Part shown: in pieces, positions 55,199 to 64,000 of the stretch
Layout of the letters: the number at the start of each line of letters is the position of its first letter
Position numbering within the stretch: position 1 is the stretch's first letter
Assembly (NCBI GenBank): GCA_030035585.1
Contig: CM057474.1
Coordinates: 5,254,001 to 5,318,000 of the forward strand
From: Dugong dugon
Taxonomy: Eukaryota > Chordata > Mammalia > Sirenia > Dugongidae
Reading direction: 5' to 3'
Length of the DNA: 64,000 nt
Translations under genes and position numbers: made by a program
The notes under the pieces: model-generated
Told to the model about the DNA's origin: nothing
The model's input: the letters and a program-made list of their open reading frames with translations, nothing else
Database searches by the model: none

Positions 55199-55411
55199 GT
55201 TGGAATCCCTGGGTGGTGTGAACTGTAAACATGGTAGGCTGCTAATCTAAAGGTTGGAGGTTGGAGTCCACCTAGAAGCACCTTGGAAGAAAGCCCTGGT
55301 GACCTACTTCTGAAAAATCAGCCATTGAATACCCTGCTCTGACACAGATGAATCACCATGGTTTGGAATCCACTTTCACTCAATGGCAAGTGGTTTTTTG
55401 TTTCTTTTTCC
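55199..55411 (+). mobile_element. Afrotherian SINE, type II (composite)
   Basis: Head GGAATCCCTGGGTGGTGTGA; middle GGAAGAAAGCCCTGGTGACC then TACTTCTGAAAAATCAGCCA, closely matching the RTE 5' region at 39784-39830; tail AATCACCATGGTTTGGAATC. CCTTGTT flanks at 55192-55198 and 55412-55418. Confidence 0.92.
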
Positions 55412-55744
55412 CCTTGTTATCAGAATTCTGCTTTTGTTCAGATATTGGGAGATCCATATATTTTAGGGAGTGAAACCCATAATTTGAGCCAATATATATT
55501 TCCATTCTCCTGGCAGATTAGGCATGTCATGAAACTGACCAATTAGACATGAGAGGATGTGTCTTAGAAAAGTTTTCTTTACTCTTAAAAAGATACTTAG
55601 GACTGCACGTCATGTCGTTTCTCTTTCTTTTTTGCATTTGGACTTTGTTAGGTAGGGACACAATGGCTGAGACAGTGGAGTCATCTTGAGATAGTGAGAG
55701 GAAAAGCCTACAGCTGGCAAAGCAGAGAAATTTTTTTAAAATCG

Positions 55745-57380
55745 TTTTTGAGGAATAATTCACATAAAATATAATTCACCAATCTTAAGTGGACACTATG
55801 ATAATTTTTTCCTCCATTTCCTCCTGCTCCCATGCCTTGCTAACACCAACCTTTTTTATCTAGGTGGATTTACCTATTCTAGATATTCCATATAAATGGG
55901 ATCATACAATATTTGCCCTTTTGTGTCTGGCTTATTTCACTCAGTAAAATGTTTTCGAGATTCATCCTTGTGGTGGTATGCATCAGAATGTCATTTTTTT
56001 CTTTATAACTGAATAATACTCCATTGTGTGTATATACCACAATTTGTTTACCCATTCATCTGTTGATGGGCACTTGGGTTTTTCCAACCTTTTAGCTGTG
56101 GTGAATAATGATGCACAGTTGACTGACATGTTAAAAACTTGCACGTTGGTGTACAAGCATCTGTGTGAATCCTTGCTTTCAAGTCTTCTGAGTATATACC
56201 TAAGAGTAGAAGTGCCGGATCATACGGTAATTTTATGTTTAACTTTTTTAGAAACTGCTGTTTTCCCTAATGACTGCACCATTTTACATTTCCACCAGCA
56301 GTGTACAAGTGTTCAGATTTCTCTACCTCCTTGCCAGCACTTGTTTTCCATGTCTTTGATTATAGCCATCCTATAGTGGGTGTGAAGTGTATCTTATTGT
56401 AGTTTTAATCTGCATTTCCCTGATGACTAATGAAGCTGAGTGTCTTTTCATGTATTTGTTGGCCATTTGTATATCTGTGGAGAAATATCTATTCATGTCT
56501 TTTGCTCATTTTTAAAAATTAGATAGTTAGTCTCTTGTTGAGTTTTAAGAGTTCTTTATAAATTCTGGGTATTATATATTTACAAATATTTCTTCCCACT
56601 CTGTAGGCTGTTTCTTCACTTTCTTTAGAATGGCCCTTGATGCACAACAGTTTTAACTTTTGACAATGTCTAGTTTATCTATTTTTGTCTCTCGTTGCTT
56701 GTGCTTTTGGTGTCATATTTAAAAAATTCATCACCTAAAAGAAAGTCTCAAAGATTTACCCCATGTTTTCTTCCAAAAAATTCCTGATTTTAGCACTTAT
56801 ATTTAGACACTGAATCATTCAAAGTTAATTTTTGTGTATAGTGTGAGGTGTGAGTCTAGCTTCATTTTTTGTGCGTGGAAATCCAGATATCCCAGCACCA
56901 TTTGTTGAAGAGACTATTCTTTTCCCACTGAATAATTTTTGTACCTTATCAAAATCAACTGGTCATACAAAAAAACAGACAAAAAACAACAACAAAAATC
57001 TGGTTGCTGTTGAGTAAATTCTGACTCATAGCGACCCTATAGGACAGGATAGAACTGCCCCATAGGGTTTCCAAGGAGCAGCTGGTGGATTCGACCTGCC
57101 AACATTTTGGTTAGCAGCTGTGCTCTTAACCCGTGTACCACCAGGGCTCCCAGTTGGTCATAGATGTGTTTCTTTCTGGATTCTTAGTTCTGTTCCATAG
57201 GTGTACATGCTGATCCTTTTTTTCAGGATTGTTTTGGCTATTTTGGGCTTCTTGCAATTCCATATGAATTTAAGGACCGGCTTTTCCAATTCTGCAAAAA
57301 AGGCTGTTGGAATTTTAATAGAAATTGCACTGTAGCTGTAGATAGCTTTGGGTAGAATTGACATCTTAACAATATTATTA
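55745..57380 (-). mobile_element. L1 LINE (L1M-like), split by SINE
   Basis: Antisense L1 with its 3' UTR (CATAAAATATAATTCACCAA), the ORF2 C-terminus (CCATTCATCTGTTGATGGGC, AGTGCCGGATCATACGG) and further ORF2 to GGTAGAATTGACATCTTAAC then AATATTA. A SINE interrupts it at 56968-57150. The minus-strand frame 57158-57364 carries [20 protein letters not shown], an ORF2 segment. Truncated on its 5' side. Confidence 0.88.
56968..57150 (-). mobile_element. Afrotherian SINE, type I
   Basis: A-rich tail, GTTGCTGTTGAGTAAATTCT, GTTTCCAAGGAGCAGCTGGT and GTACCACCAGGGCTCC. GGTCATA occurs on both sides (56961-56967, 57156-57162) within continuous L1 text, marking the target-site duplication. Confidence 0.93.
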
Positions 57381-59344
57381 GTAATTGTTGAACTCCATAG
57401 TTAAAAGAAAATCTTATATTTTGTCATTTATTACAATTTCTCAGTTGAAAATTTCATTTGCCATTACCACTAAATATATCATGACTTTCCTTTGGAAAGG
57501 TTATGATTTTTAATTTAAATTATTCCTAGGGATATATTTTAATATAGTAGGATAATAGAAATATTTAAAATCATAGAGTAAATTTAGGCTTGACTGATAC
57601 GGTAAAAACTTGTAATTATTTCCAAAATAATTGTATGAACAAGATACATTTTGTGAACGTTTGTTGGATAGATCGCATATTTCTTGTAATCTTGAATGCA
57701 TTTACTTATTTACATGGTCATTATATATTTTCTGATTCACATTTTTCTTGCTATAAAGAAAACTATATAATATGAAAACAGTATTTATGCATTATGTATA
57801 AAGAGTTTAGCCTAACCTTTAAAAAAAACTTACTTCATTTTTGCCAGAGATGAGTAATGTAAATTCTAATCCTGGAAGAGTAAACTTTAGAAATTTTCAA
57901 GATCTTAGGAAGAAGAAACCTTATTTCTTCTTTTTCTTGAAAGAGTTTTTAAAAACACATTAAAAGGGAAGGCTTAAATTTCACATATGCCTTGGTCAGA
58001 ATTTACTGGTAGAATTTACATGGTAGAATGAGCACGTGTCTTGTGAAGATGCAGGAAAAAGTTGCCACGGGAAAATAGTACCACTACAGTTTGAGTGGGA
58101 GAATTTCATCTTATAAGCACACTGATGTTTGTATCACTTGTACCTTCCTTCAAATGGGACTCACCCTTTGGGAATGTGTGGAAGGATAGCATAAGACAGT
58201 TCGGTAATTTTTGCCCTCATCTTGGTTTTTGACCAATGTTTTCATGTTAGAATTATCTGGAGAATTTCTGAAAATACCAGTGTTGGAGATCCATCCTGAA
58301 AGATTTACTCGGTCTGAAGTCCTGTTCAGCGTTTGGGCACTGGTATATTTTATACCTTCCCAACTGATGCTAATGGATAGTCAGAGATGAGTAATAATCC
58401 AATTGTGGATTACTCTTAATTTAGCCATAAAGGCTTTGTGACAAAATAACAATACTGGGGTACCTACAGTTATTTTTTCCTATTTTAAGGATCTTGACCA
58501 AGGTCACACAAAGTTACTCTCCCCTTGCTCTTAATTCTAACTTTCTAGAAACACCACATGTTTTAGGTGATAATAAGACAGTGAGCTGTGAGAAATGGAA
58601 GCTTTGAATAAAAGATAAAAAAAAGCTAGATTAATCACGATGAGGTACATCATAAGCCACAATCCTTTTTCCAAAAAACTTATCATTTCCGTTGCCAATG
58701 ATCCATACGATGAAAACAGCTACTGAAATGAAACTTGTATTCAAAATATTTCAAACAGTGAGTGAAGAGGCTTATATTACATAAAGAAAAACATTACTAG
58801 TAAATGAAATTAAATTATAAGCCGCCAGTAACCTTCAGAAACTCTTTTTATTTCACTGTTATATAAATTAGATTATTAAGAAGGGGTCTTGTTAAGCCAC
58901 GGAATGTGGATGGGCTGTTAAATATGCATGCAGTTGACATTTCTAATTGAGTCTGGTCGTCATTACAATGAGTTGAATTAAAACAAAAGGTTTACTGCCT
59001 TATATTACTCTATCTTGGACAATATTAGTATAATTCATGTTTAAAATGTCCACTGTAACACAGAAACATTACAATGAATTTCATGTTGATTTAACCCAAG
59101 AAAGCAAAACTGGGAGAAAGTAAGGGGTTATCTTGTCTATCACTGCCTTCCAGTAGGACTATAATTAAAACATTTACTAAGTGAAGTGGCATAATATTGA
59201 AATATTAACTTTTTTCTGTAATTTCATAATAGTCTGCAGCTCATCTGCAGAAATTAGGTTACAAGTTTGAGGCTTATCACCTAAAAGAAAGGCTAAAAGT
59301 AGAAAAAAAGATTCTAGTTCTTGGTGTTGACTTTCATCTGGAAC
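57381..59344. other. Unique AT-rich sequence, about 2 kb
   Basis: No gene recognised. About 58235-58330 has a worn resemblance to the hAT MITE family of 24446-24605 (GTTAGAATTATCTGGAGAAT). The rest is unassigned. Confidence 0.45.
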
Positions 59345-59535
59345 AGTGGTTCTCAACCAGGGGTGATTTTGCCCCCTGACCCCGGGGGTGTTTGGCAGTG
59401 TCTATAGACATGTTCAGTTGTGACCTTGTGGAGGGATGTGCTATTGGCACCTAGTGGGTAGAATCCAGGGATGCTCCAATGCACAGGATAGCCCCCTACC
59501 AAAATGACAATTGTGCTGAAGTTGAAAAACCCTAA
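59345..59535 (+). mobile_element. MER5A-type hAT-Charlie MITE
   Basis: CAGTGGTTCTCAACCAGGGG then TGATTTTGCCCCC, GTGTTTGGCAGTGTCTATAG, GGCACCTAGTGGGTAGAATC, GCTCCAATGCACAGGATAGC and an end GAAGTTGAAAAACCCT. The two ends are approximate inverted repeats. Confidence 0.93.
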
Positions 59536-59565
59536 TCTAGAGACTTTTGAAAAACTCACAATTGA

Positions 59566-59795
59566 CACAATGTATTTACTGAGGGCTTATTATGTGCCTG
59601 GTGAAGGTTTGAGACTTTTATATATATGCGATTGAATCTTCAGAACAATCCAATGAATGTAGATAATTACAAACGTACACTGAGAAGGTGAAGGGACTTG
59701 CCCCCATTCACACTGATGGTAAGCGGTGGGGCCAAGTCTCTATCCTCGGCAGTCTAATTTCAGAGCTTACTTATCTAACCCCTGTAGTCTGCTTC
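59566..59795 (-). mobile_element. MIR SINE
   Basis: TATTTACTGAGGGCTTATTA then TGTGCCTGGTG, TCTTCAGAACAATCCAATGA, GGGACTTGCCCCCATTCACA and GAGCTTACTTATCTAACCCC follow reverse MIR. Confidence 0.88.
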
Positions 59796-60844
59796 CAAGA
59801 CTTATTTCAAGAAAAGCGTTTGGAGGGAATTTGCAAATGGCCTGAAGTCCTCAGAAAATACAGTTTACGCCATCAAAAACATAGCTGGGAATGTGGAATG
59901 ATATTGTAAAAGCCACTTTTTCAATAATAAAGAAGATAATTTTGGATGTCTAAAGAAAAACAATGAAGTGAACAGCTAGCAGGAGGCTGACCAACAAGCC
60001 CTGGTGAGAAGGATGGAGATTGGAATCTCAGATGGGTTTGGGGTTGTCTTAGAACAGAGTAAACCTGAATTTCACCTTCCCGGGCATAGCCTCACACAGA
60101 AATGTGCACACAGGCTTGGTATGGCAGGATGGAGGATAGAGGCTGAGAAATGCTGAGACGACACCCTTCATCACTGTTCCTCCACTCCCAGATTGGGTCC
60201 CTTTGCTCTCAAAGTGGCATGGGAGAGTATACAGATGTCTCCAGTTGCTTTAAGAGAACCAACCATAAGGTGACTGTGAAAGTTCTGCAGACTGGAAGGT
60301 ACGTCATGGTAATGGGAGCTGAGGTCATTTGCCCACGTGGTGTATGGACCACAGGAGCCAGACTCCACAGAGAGACTGGGGCGGCCGAAGTAGATGGTAA
60401 CAAGGAGAGAAGCCAGTGAACAGAGACTTTTACCTTGTGTGGATCAGACTGTGAAACAGGCGCTTCCTCTCCTCCCAGCCATGACCCACTAATCCACTAA
60501 TATACGAAGCTGCCTTGGAACATCACGTTAGCTCCACGGAGCTAGAGGGAGCAGACGGAGAATCCTGATTTTTGAGAGTTTTACATCCGAAATGATTCAG
60601 TAAAACCCTAATTAAATATTCCTCCAACAGCAGAACAGAGACATATGATAGAAACTATTTGGTGATGGAAAATAAATTTACATGTTTTAATTCCAAAGTT
60701 TTATGTCTTTGGAAATCAAATATGCTGTATGTATCTATGTAAAACGCAGATACAGAGTAAAAGTTTGCAATGTTTTCTAAAGAAAGACATGCGATCATCT
60801 GGCTTGCCAGTCTTTCTCTACTTCAGACAATCCCATGTGGTGCT
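59796..60844. other. Unique sequence, nothing recognised
   Basis: Open frames at 60150-60419 overlap on both strands and match no family. No repeat recognised. Confidence 0.5.
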
Positions 60845-61038
60845 GTGTGCTGTCAAGTGGATTCTAACTCACAGCGACCCTAGATGACAGAGAACTTCCC
60901 TACAGGGTTTTCTAGCCCGTAATCTTTATGGGAGCGGATCGCCAGGTCTTTTCTCCCACAGAGCTGCTCTGTGGGTTCCTTTGAACCAAGGACCCTTTGG
61001 TTAGCAGCAGAGCACTTAACCATTGCCACCAGGGCCCC
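60845..61038 (-). mobile_element. Afrotherian SINE, type III
   Basis: GTGGATTCTAACTCACAGCG, module CCGTAATCTTTATGGGAGCG, TTTCTCCCACAGAGCTGCTC, head complement TTAACCATTGCCACCAGGGC. The flanking duplication is unclear. Confidence 0.88.
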
Positions 61039-61134
61039 TTCAATGCCACACACTACTGCCAAAATTATATTTTTAAAATATTCTTTGTACATATAACCTA
61101 ACTTGCCAACAACTTCAGTGTTTCCCTTGGTTTA

Positions 61135-61475
61135 CCGATAATATCCAGAGTTTATGTTAACCTTCCATAATCAAGCTCCTGCCTAATTGTCTCCAACCCT
61201 AACTGCTGTGTCTCTCTCTCCCTCCAGTCAGGATTCGCCCTTTTGCCCCGATAGATCTATTAGATTGCTCACGAATATCTGGACACAATTTGCCTTTTTG
61301 TCTTGTGTCCTAATGCCCTTAGAGTCTAGAATGTTCTTTCTGCTCCTTCCTGGTTGCCTAATTATAAATTTCTTTCAAAATCCATACTTATATCCCACAC
61401 GGTTTATGATGCTTTCTCCAAATTCCTCAATCTTAACTCCTGTGACTGCCCACAGAAATGGCAGGTATATGCTCA
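61135..61475 (+). mobile_element. L2 LINE fragment
   Basis: TTAACCTTCCATAATCAAGC, GCCTAATTGTCTCCAACCCT, AGAATGTTCTTTCTGCTCCT then TCCTGGTTGCC, and GATGCTTTCTCCAAATTCCT follow the L2 3' region. Confidence 0.65.
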
Positions 61476-61744
61476 TTGGCATGTGAACTAGCTGGCTCTG
61501 CTTTTATCAAGGCTTTTATTACAATAGCAAAGAAGTTTTAGCTTTTCTGTCTGTAATGGCTTATATCCTGAATGCTGAGTTTTTAGCAATCACAATTATT
61601 TATGATCCCTAATTTTCTTCTTCACGGGTTGGTGCAATGTTCAATTTTAAAAGGTTTCCTGTCTTTCAAAGCATTATCTTTCAAATGCCTCTTACTGAGG
61701 AATGACTTTCCTTTCTCTGCAATGTGCTCGCTGAATTGAAGTCA

Positions 61745-62400
61745 AGAAGCAACAGGAACCCTCAACCATTGCTGCTGAGATTGTAAAATGGTGTAGCCGC
61801 TGCGGAAAACAGTTTGGCGGTTCCTTAAGAAATGAAACATAGAATGACCATATGATCCAGCAATTCCACTCCTAAGTATCTAGCCAAAAACTTGAAAGCA
61901 GGAACGCAAACAGACACTTGTAAACCAATGTTCATTGCAGCATTGCTCACAATAGCCAAAAGGTAGAAACAACTGAAATGCCCATCAACAGATGAGTGAA
62001 CGAATAAAAAAGAAATGTGGTACATACATCCAACGAAATACTATTCAGCCATAAAGAGAAATGAAGAACTGATACACACTAGAACTGAGATGAACCTGGA
62101 AAACATTATGCTGAGTGAAATCAGTCAGTCACAAAAGGACAAAGATTGTATGAGCCCACTTACATGAAATAGCTAGAATAGGCAAGTACACAGAGACCAA
62201 AGCTTATGGGGTGCCAGGTGTGGGAAGCAGGGGGAGGAGGGAGAGTCATTCCTTAGGGGGCACTTGAGCTTCTGCTAAGCGTGAGGGAAAAATCTGGAAA
62301 TGGATAGTGGTGATAGTTGCACATGATAAATGTAATTAATGTCACTGAATTTTATATGTAAAAAATGTTGAAATGGCAAATGCATATACCGTATATATAT
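61745..62400 (+). mobile_element. L1 LINE 3' end
   Basis: Sense L1: GCAACAGGAACCCTCAACCA, CAGTTTGGCGGTTCCTTAAG, CATATGATCCAGCAATTCCA, ATGCCCATCAACAGATGAGT, TATTCAGCCATAAAGAGAAA then the 3' UTR (GTGCCAGGTGTGGGAAGCAG). The ORF2 C-terminal reading is broken. Confidence 0.9.
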
Positions 62401-62458
62401 CCAAAATCTGAGACACACTAAACAACAACAGCTTCCCACATGTACTATAAACATTTAC

Positions 62459-62621
62459 AGAGCCCTGGTGGCACACGGGCTAAGAGCTCAGGCTGCTAAC
62501 TAAAAGTGGGCAGTTTGAATCCACAGCTGCCCCTTGGAAACCCTATGGGGCAATTCTACTCTGTCCTATAGGGTTGCTATGAGTCGGAATTGACTCAAGG
62601 TGCAATGGGTTTTTTGGATAT
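62459..62621 (+). mobile_element. Afrotherian SINE, type I
   Basis: GAGCCCTGGTGGCACACGGG, GGCAGTTTGAATCCAC, CCTTGGAAACCCTATGGGGC, GGGTTGCTATGAGTCGGAAT. A perfect ACATTTAC duplication at 62451-62458 and 62622-62629. Confidence 0.94.
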
Positions 62622-62814
62622 ACATTTACCATAATAATAACAAAAAGAAGTAAGAGTTACAACCAGGATAATCATGGATTTTAGTATTAAGAGACAGCTA
62701 CCCGATTGGGTACTGCCTGGAAAAGTTTCCCTCAGGGTGCAAAACTTACCTGTCTCATCAAAGAACACATCCATTCTGGCTGTCAGGGAGCATATTTTCC
62801 GCTCATGTGGACAA

Positions 62815-62985
62815 GAAAGAAACCCTAGTGGCATAGTTGTTAAGAGCTATGGCTGCCGACCAAAGGGTCAGCAGTTTAAATCCACCAGGCACTCCTTGGA
62901 AACCCTATGGGGCAGTTCTACTCTGTCCTATAGAGTTGCTATGAGTCGAAATCGACTCGACGTCAACGGGTTCTGTTCTGTTCTT
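62815..62985 (+). mobile_element. Afrotherian SINE, type I, with TTCTG tail
   Basis: GAAACCCTAGTGGCATAGTT head and a full body, with the tail GTCAACGGGTTCTGTTCTGT then TCTTTC replacing the usual GGTTTGG. The duplication TCATGTGGACAA (62803-62814) / TCAGGTGGACAA (62986-62997) has one mismatch. It lies just upstream (minus-strand sense) of a GACAG|GTAAGT donor-like word at 62744-62755. Confidence 0.94.
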
Positions 62986-62997
62986 TCAGGTGGACAA

Positions 62998-63901
62998 TGT
63001 ATAGGATGATTAGTATGCAACTGATACTAAAGGTTAATTGAGATAAATTAACTTTCACAGGCACACAAAAATAAATCCTTTGGCTTTAACTTAAAACACA
63101 GAAGGGTAGATTTATTAGCCTGTATTTTGATAGGCATTTTCTGTGAGCGTGGATTCAATGATTCCATATCTGTTCCATCTTTCTTGCATAAATCAACCCT
63201 GCAAATCATTATCTAATAGCTAGTTTTGATCCCTTGAGCGTAATTTCAGAGTAGCATCCTTTTAGATACCCGCCTAATTTTTGTACTCATGTCTCATGTG
63301 TTTATGTAAGACTTCCTTGAGTAATGTGATCTAAATAAAAATATAACCGACATAAAGGGTTTCTGATTGAACATGATGATCTCTCAGTAAGGCGCACAAT
63401 TCAACTGTAAGAAGGAGTTTTTGGGCAGGTAAGAGAGTAGTTTAGGATCTGAGAGTGTTCGGTGAGATGGAGGTGTCTGTATTTAAGTTTTACACGGGAC
63501 ATAGTAAGTGTTGGTTAATAAGATAAACGAATTACATGGTGGTTGGTTAAGAGAGCTTCTGCAGTAATTGATTAAGAAGATAAGGCTTAGAGGTCAATAG
63601 CTACACTTGGATCCAGTTTACAAACTTTAAACATTATCAAGACAGACTGAAGAATGTAAATGAGAGAATAGGAAGTGTTTTTGCATTAGCGACTTGATCT
63701 CTGAGTCCAGGTAGCGAAAAGTGATAAAGATAAGATGAATTTGTACATTACAAAAAAGACTTAATATTATCAAAGTATTGCTGAATAAAGTGAATAATTG
63801 GGCAAGTAATGTATGCTTCTAACCAGTTACAGGGGAGTGGCCTAATTTACCCGAGTAATCAGTTTTCATTCTAATTCTGGGTAGCTATAGCAGTAGTGGT
63901 G
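62998..63901. other. Unique sequence, nothing recognised
   Basis: AT-rich, purine-biased stretch. No gene or repeat recognised. Confidence 0.5.
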
Positions 63902-64000
63902 TGTCTTAGTTTTCCAGTGCTGCTGTAACAGAAAGACCACAAACAAGTGGCTTGAAAGAACAAAAACGTCCTTTTCCACACTTGAGGAGACTAGAACTTT
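63902..64000 (-). mobile_element. MaLR-type LTR, 3' terminus, cut by window edge
   Basis: TGTCTTAGTTTTCCAGTGCT then GCTGTAACAGAAAGACCAC and GAGGAGACTAGAACTTT match the reversed ends of the LTRs at 7075 and 47394. The element continues past the window. Confidence 0.8.

Noticed and set aside
56026-56376. 116-codon plus-strand frame
   Set aside because: Antisense reading of L1 ORF2 C-terminal sequence.

Overview
The window reads as mammalian nuclear DNA from an afrotherian, most likely a paenungulate such as an elephant. The basis is a dense set of tRNA-derived SINEs of the Afrotheria (AfroSINE) type, with the GGTGCAGTGGTTAAG head and the tail GTCGCTATGAGTCGGAA. RTE/Bov-B-like LINEs sharing that tail sit alongside them, on a background of pan-mammalian MIR, L2, L1, hAT-Charlie and MaLR repeats. 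Species assignment is inference; no species-diagnostic locus is visible.

I find no complete protein-coding gene, rRNA, tRNA gene or CRISPR array. The window looks like intergenic or intronic sequence. Well over a third is recognisable transposable element. The recognisable coding matter is all broken: RTE and L1 reverse-transcriptase ORFs with lost catalytic residues, a hAT/ZMYM-type transposase relic, and a fragment of a PRAME-family protein.

Layout. 0-10.9 kb: RTE 3' end, SINEs, L2 and MIR fragments, a MaLR-type solo LTR dropped into a MIR, and an L2 broken by an antisense L1 that was itself hit by a SINE. 10.9-16 kb: SINEs, hAT MITEs, a MIR and a small CpG cluster. 17-19.7 kb: L1, then a 2-kb antisense RTE, then a SINE, in nested order with readable target-site duplications. 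20-29 kb: scattered repeats and a GATA/GGTA tandem array with a 116-bp higher-order period. 29.2-32.5 kb: an antisense hAT transposase relic abutting a 2.3-kb RTE. 34.9-36.4 kb: an LTR joined to a PRAME-like fragment bracketed by a short direct repeat. 36.6-41.6 kb: antisense L1 sequence followed by an RTE 5' half. 41.6-55 kb: mostly unique sequence with MIR, LTR and SINE copies, weak exon candidates and a CpG-rich promoter-like patch near 53.3 kb. 55-64 kb: an antisense L1 interrupted by a SINE, MER5-type, MIR and L2 pieces, two young-looking SINEs with clear duplications, and an LTR running off the right edge.

How the elements relate. The SINE 3' tails match the RTE 3' end, so the RTE enzyme probably mobilised them. 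One SINE class also carries a segment matching the RTE 5' region, so it is a tRNA head plus two ends of an internally deleted RTE. The names type I, II and III are mine: type I is the simple SINE, type II has the RTE-5'-like block, and type III has an extra internal module near ATCTTTACAGAAGCAGAC. Element boundaries are read by eye and may be off by about ten bases, except where a target-site duplication is given.
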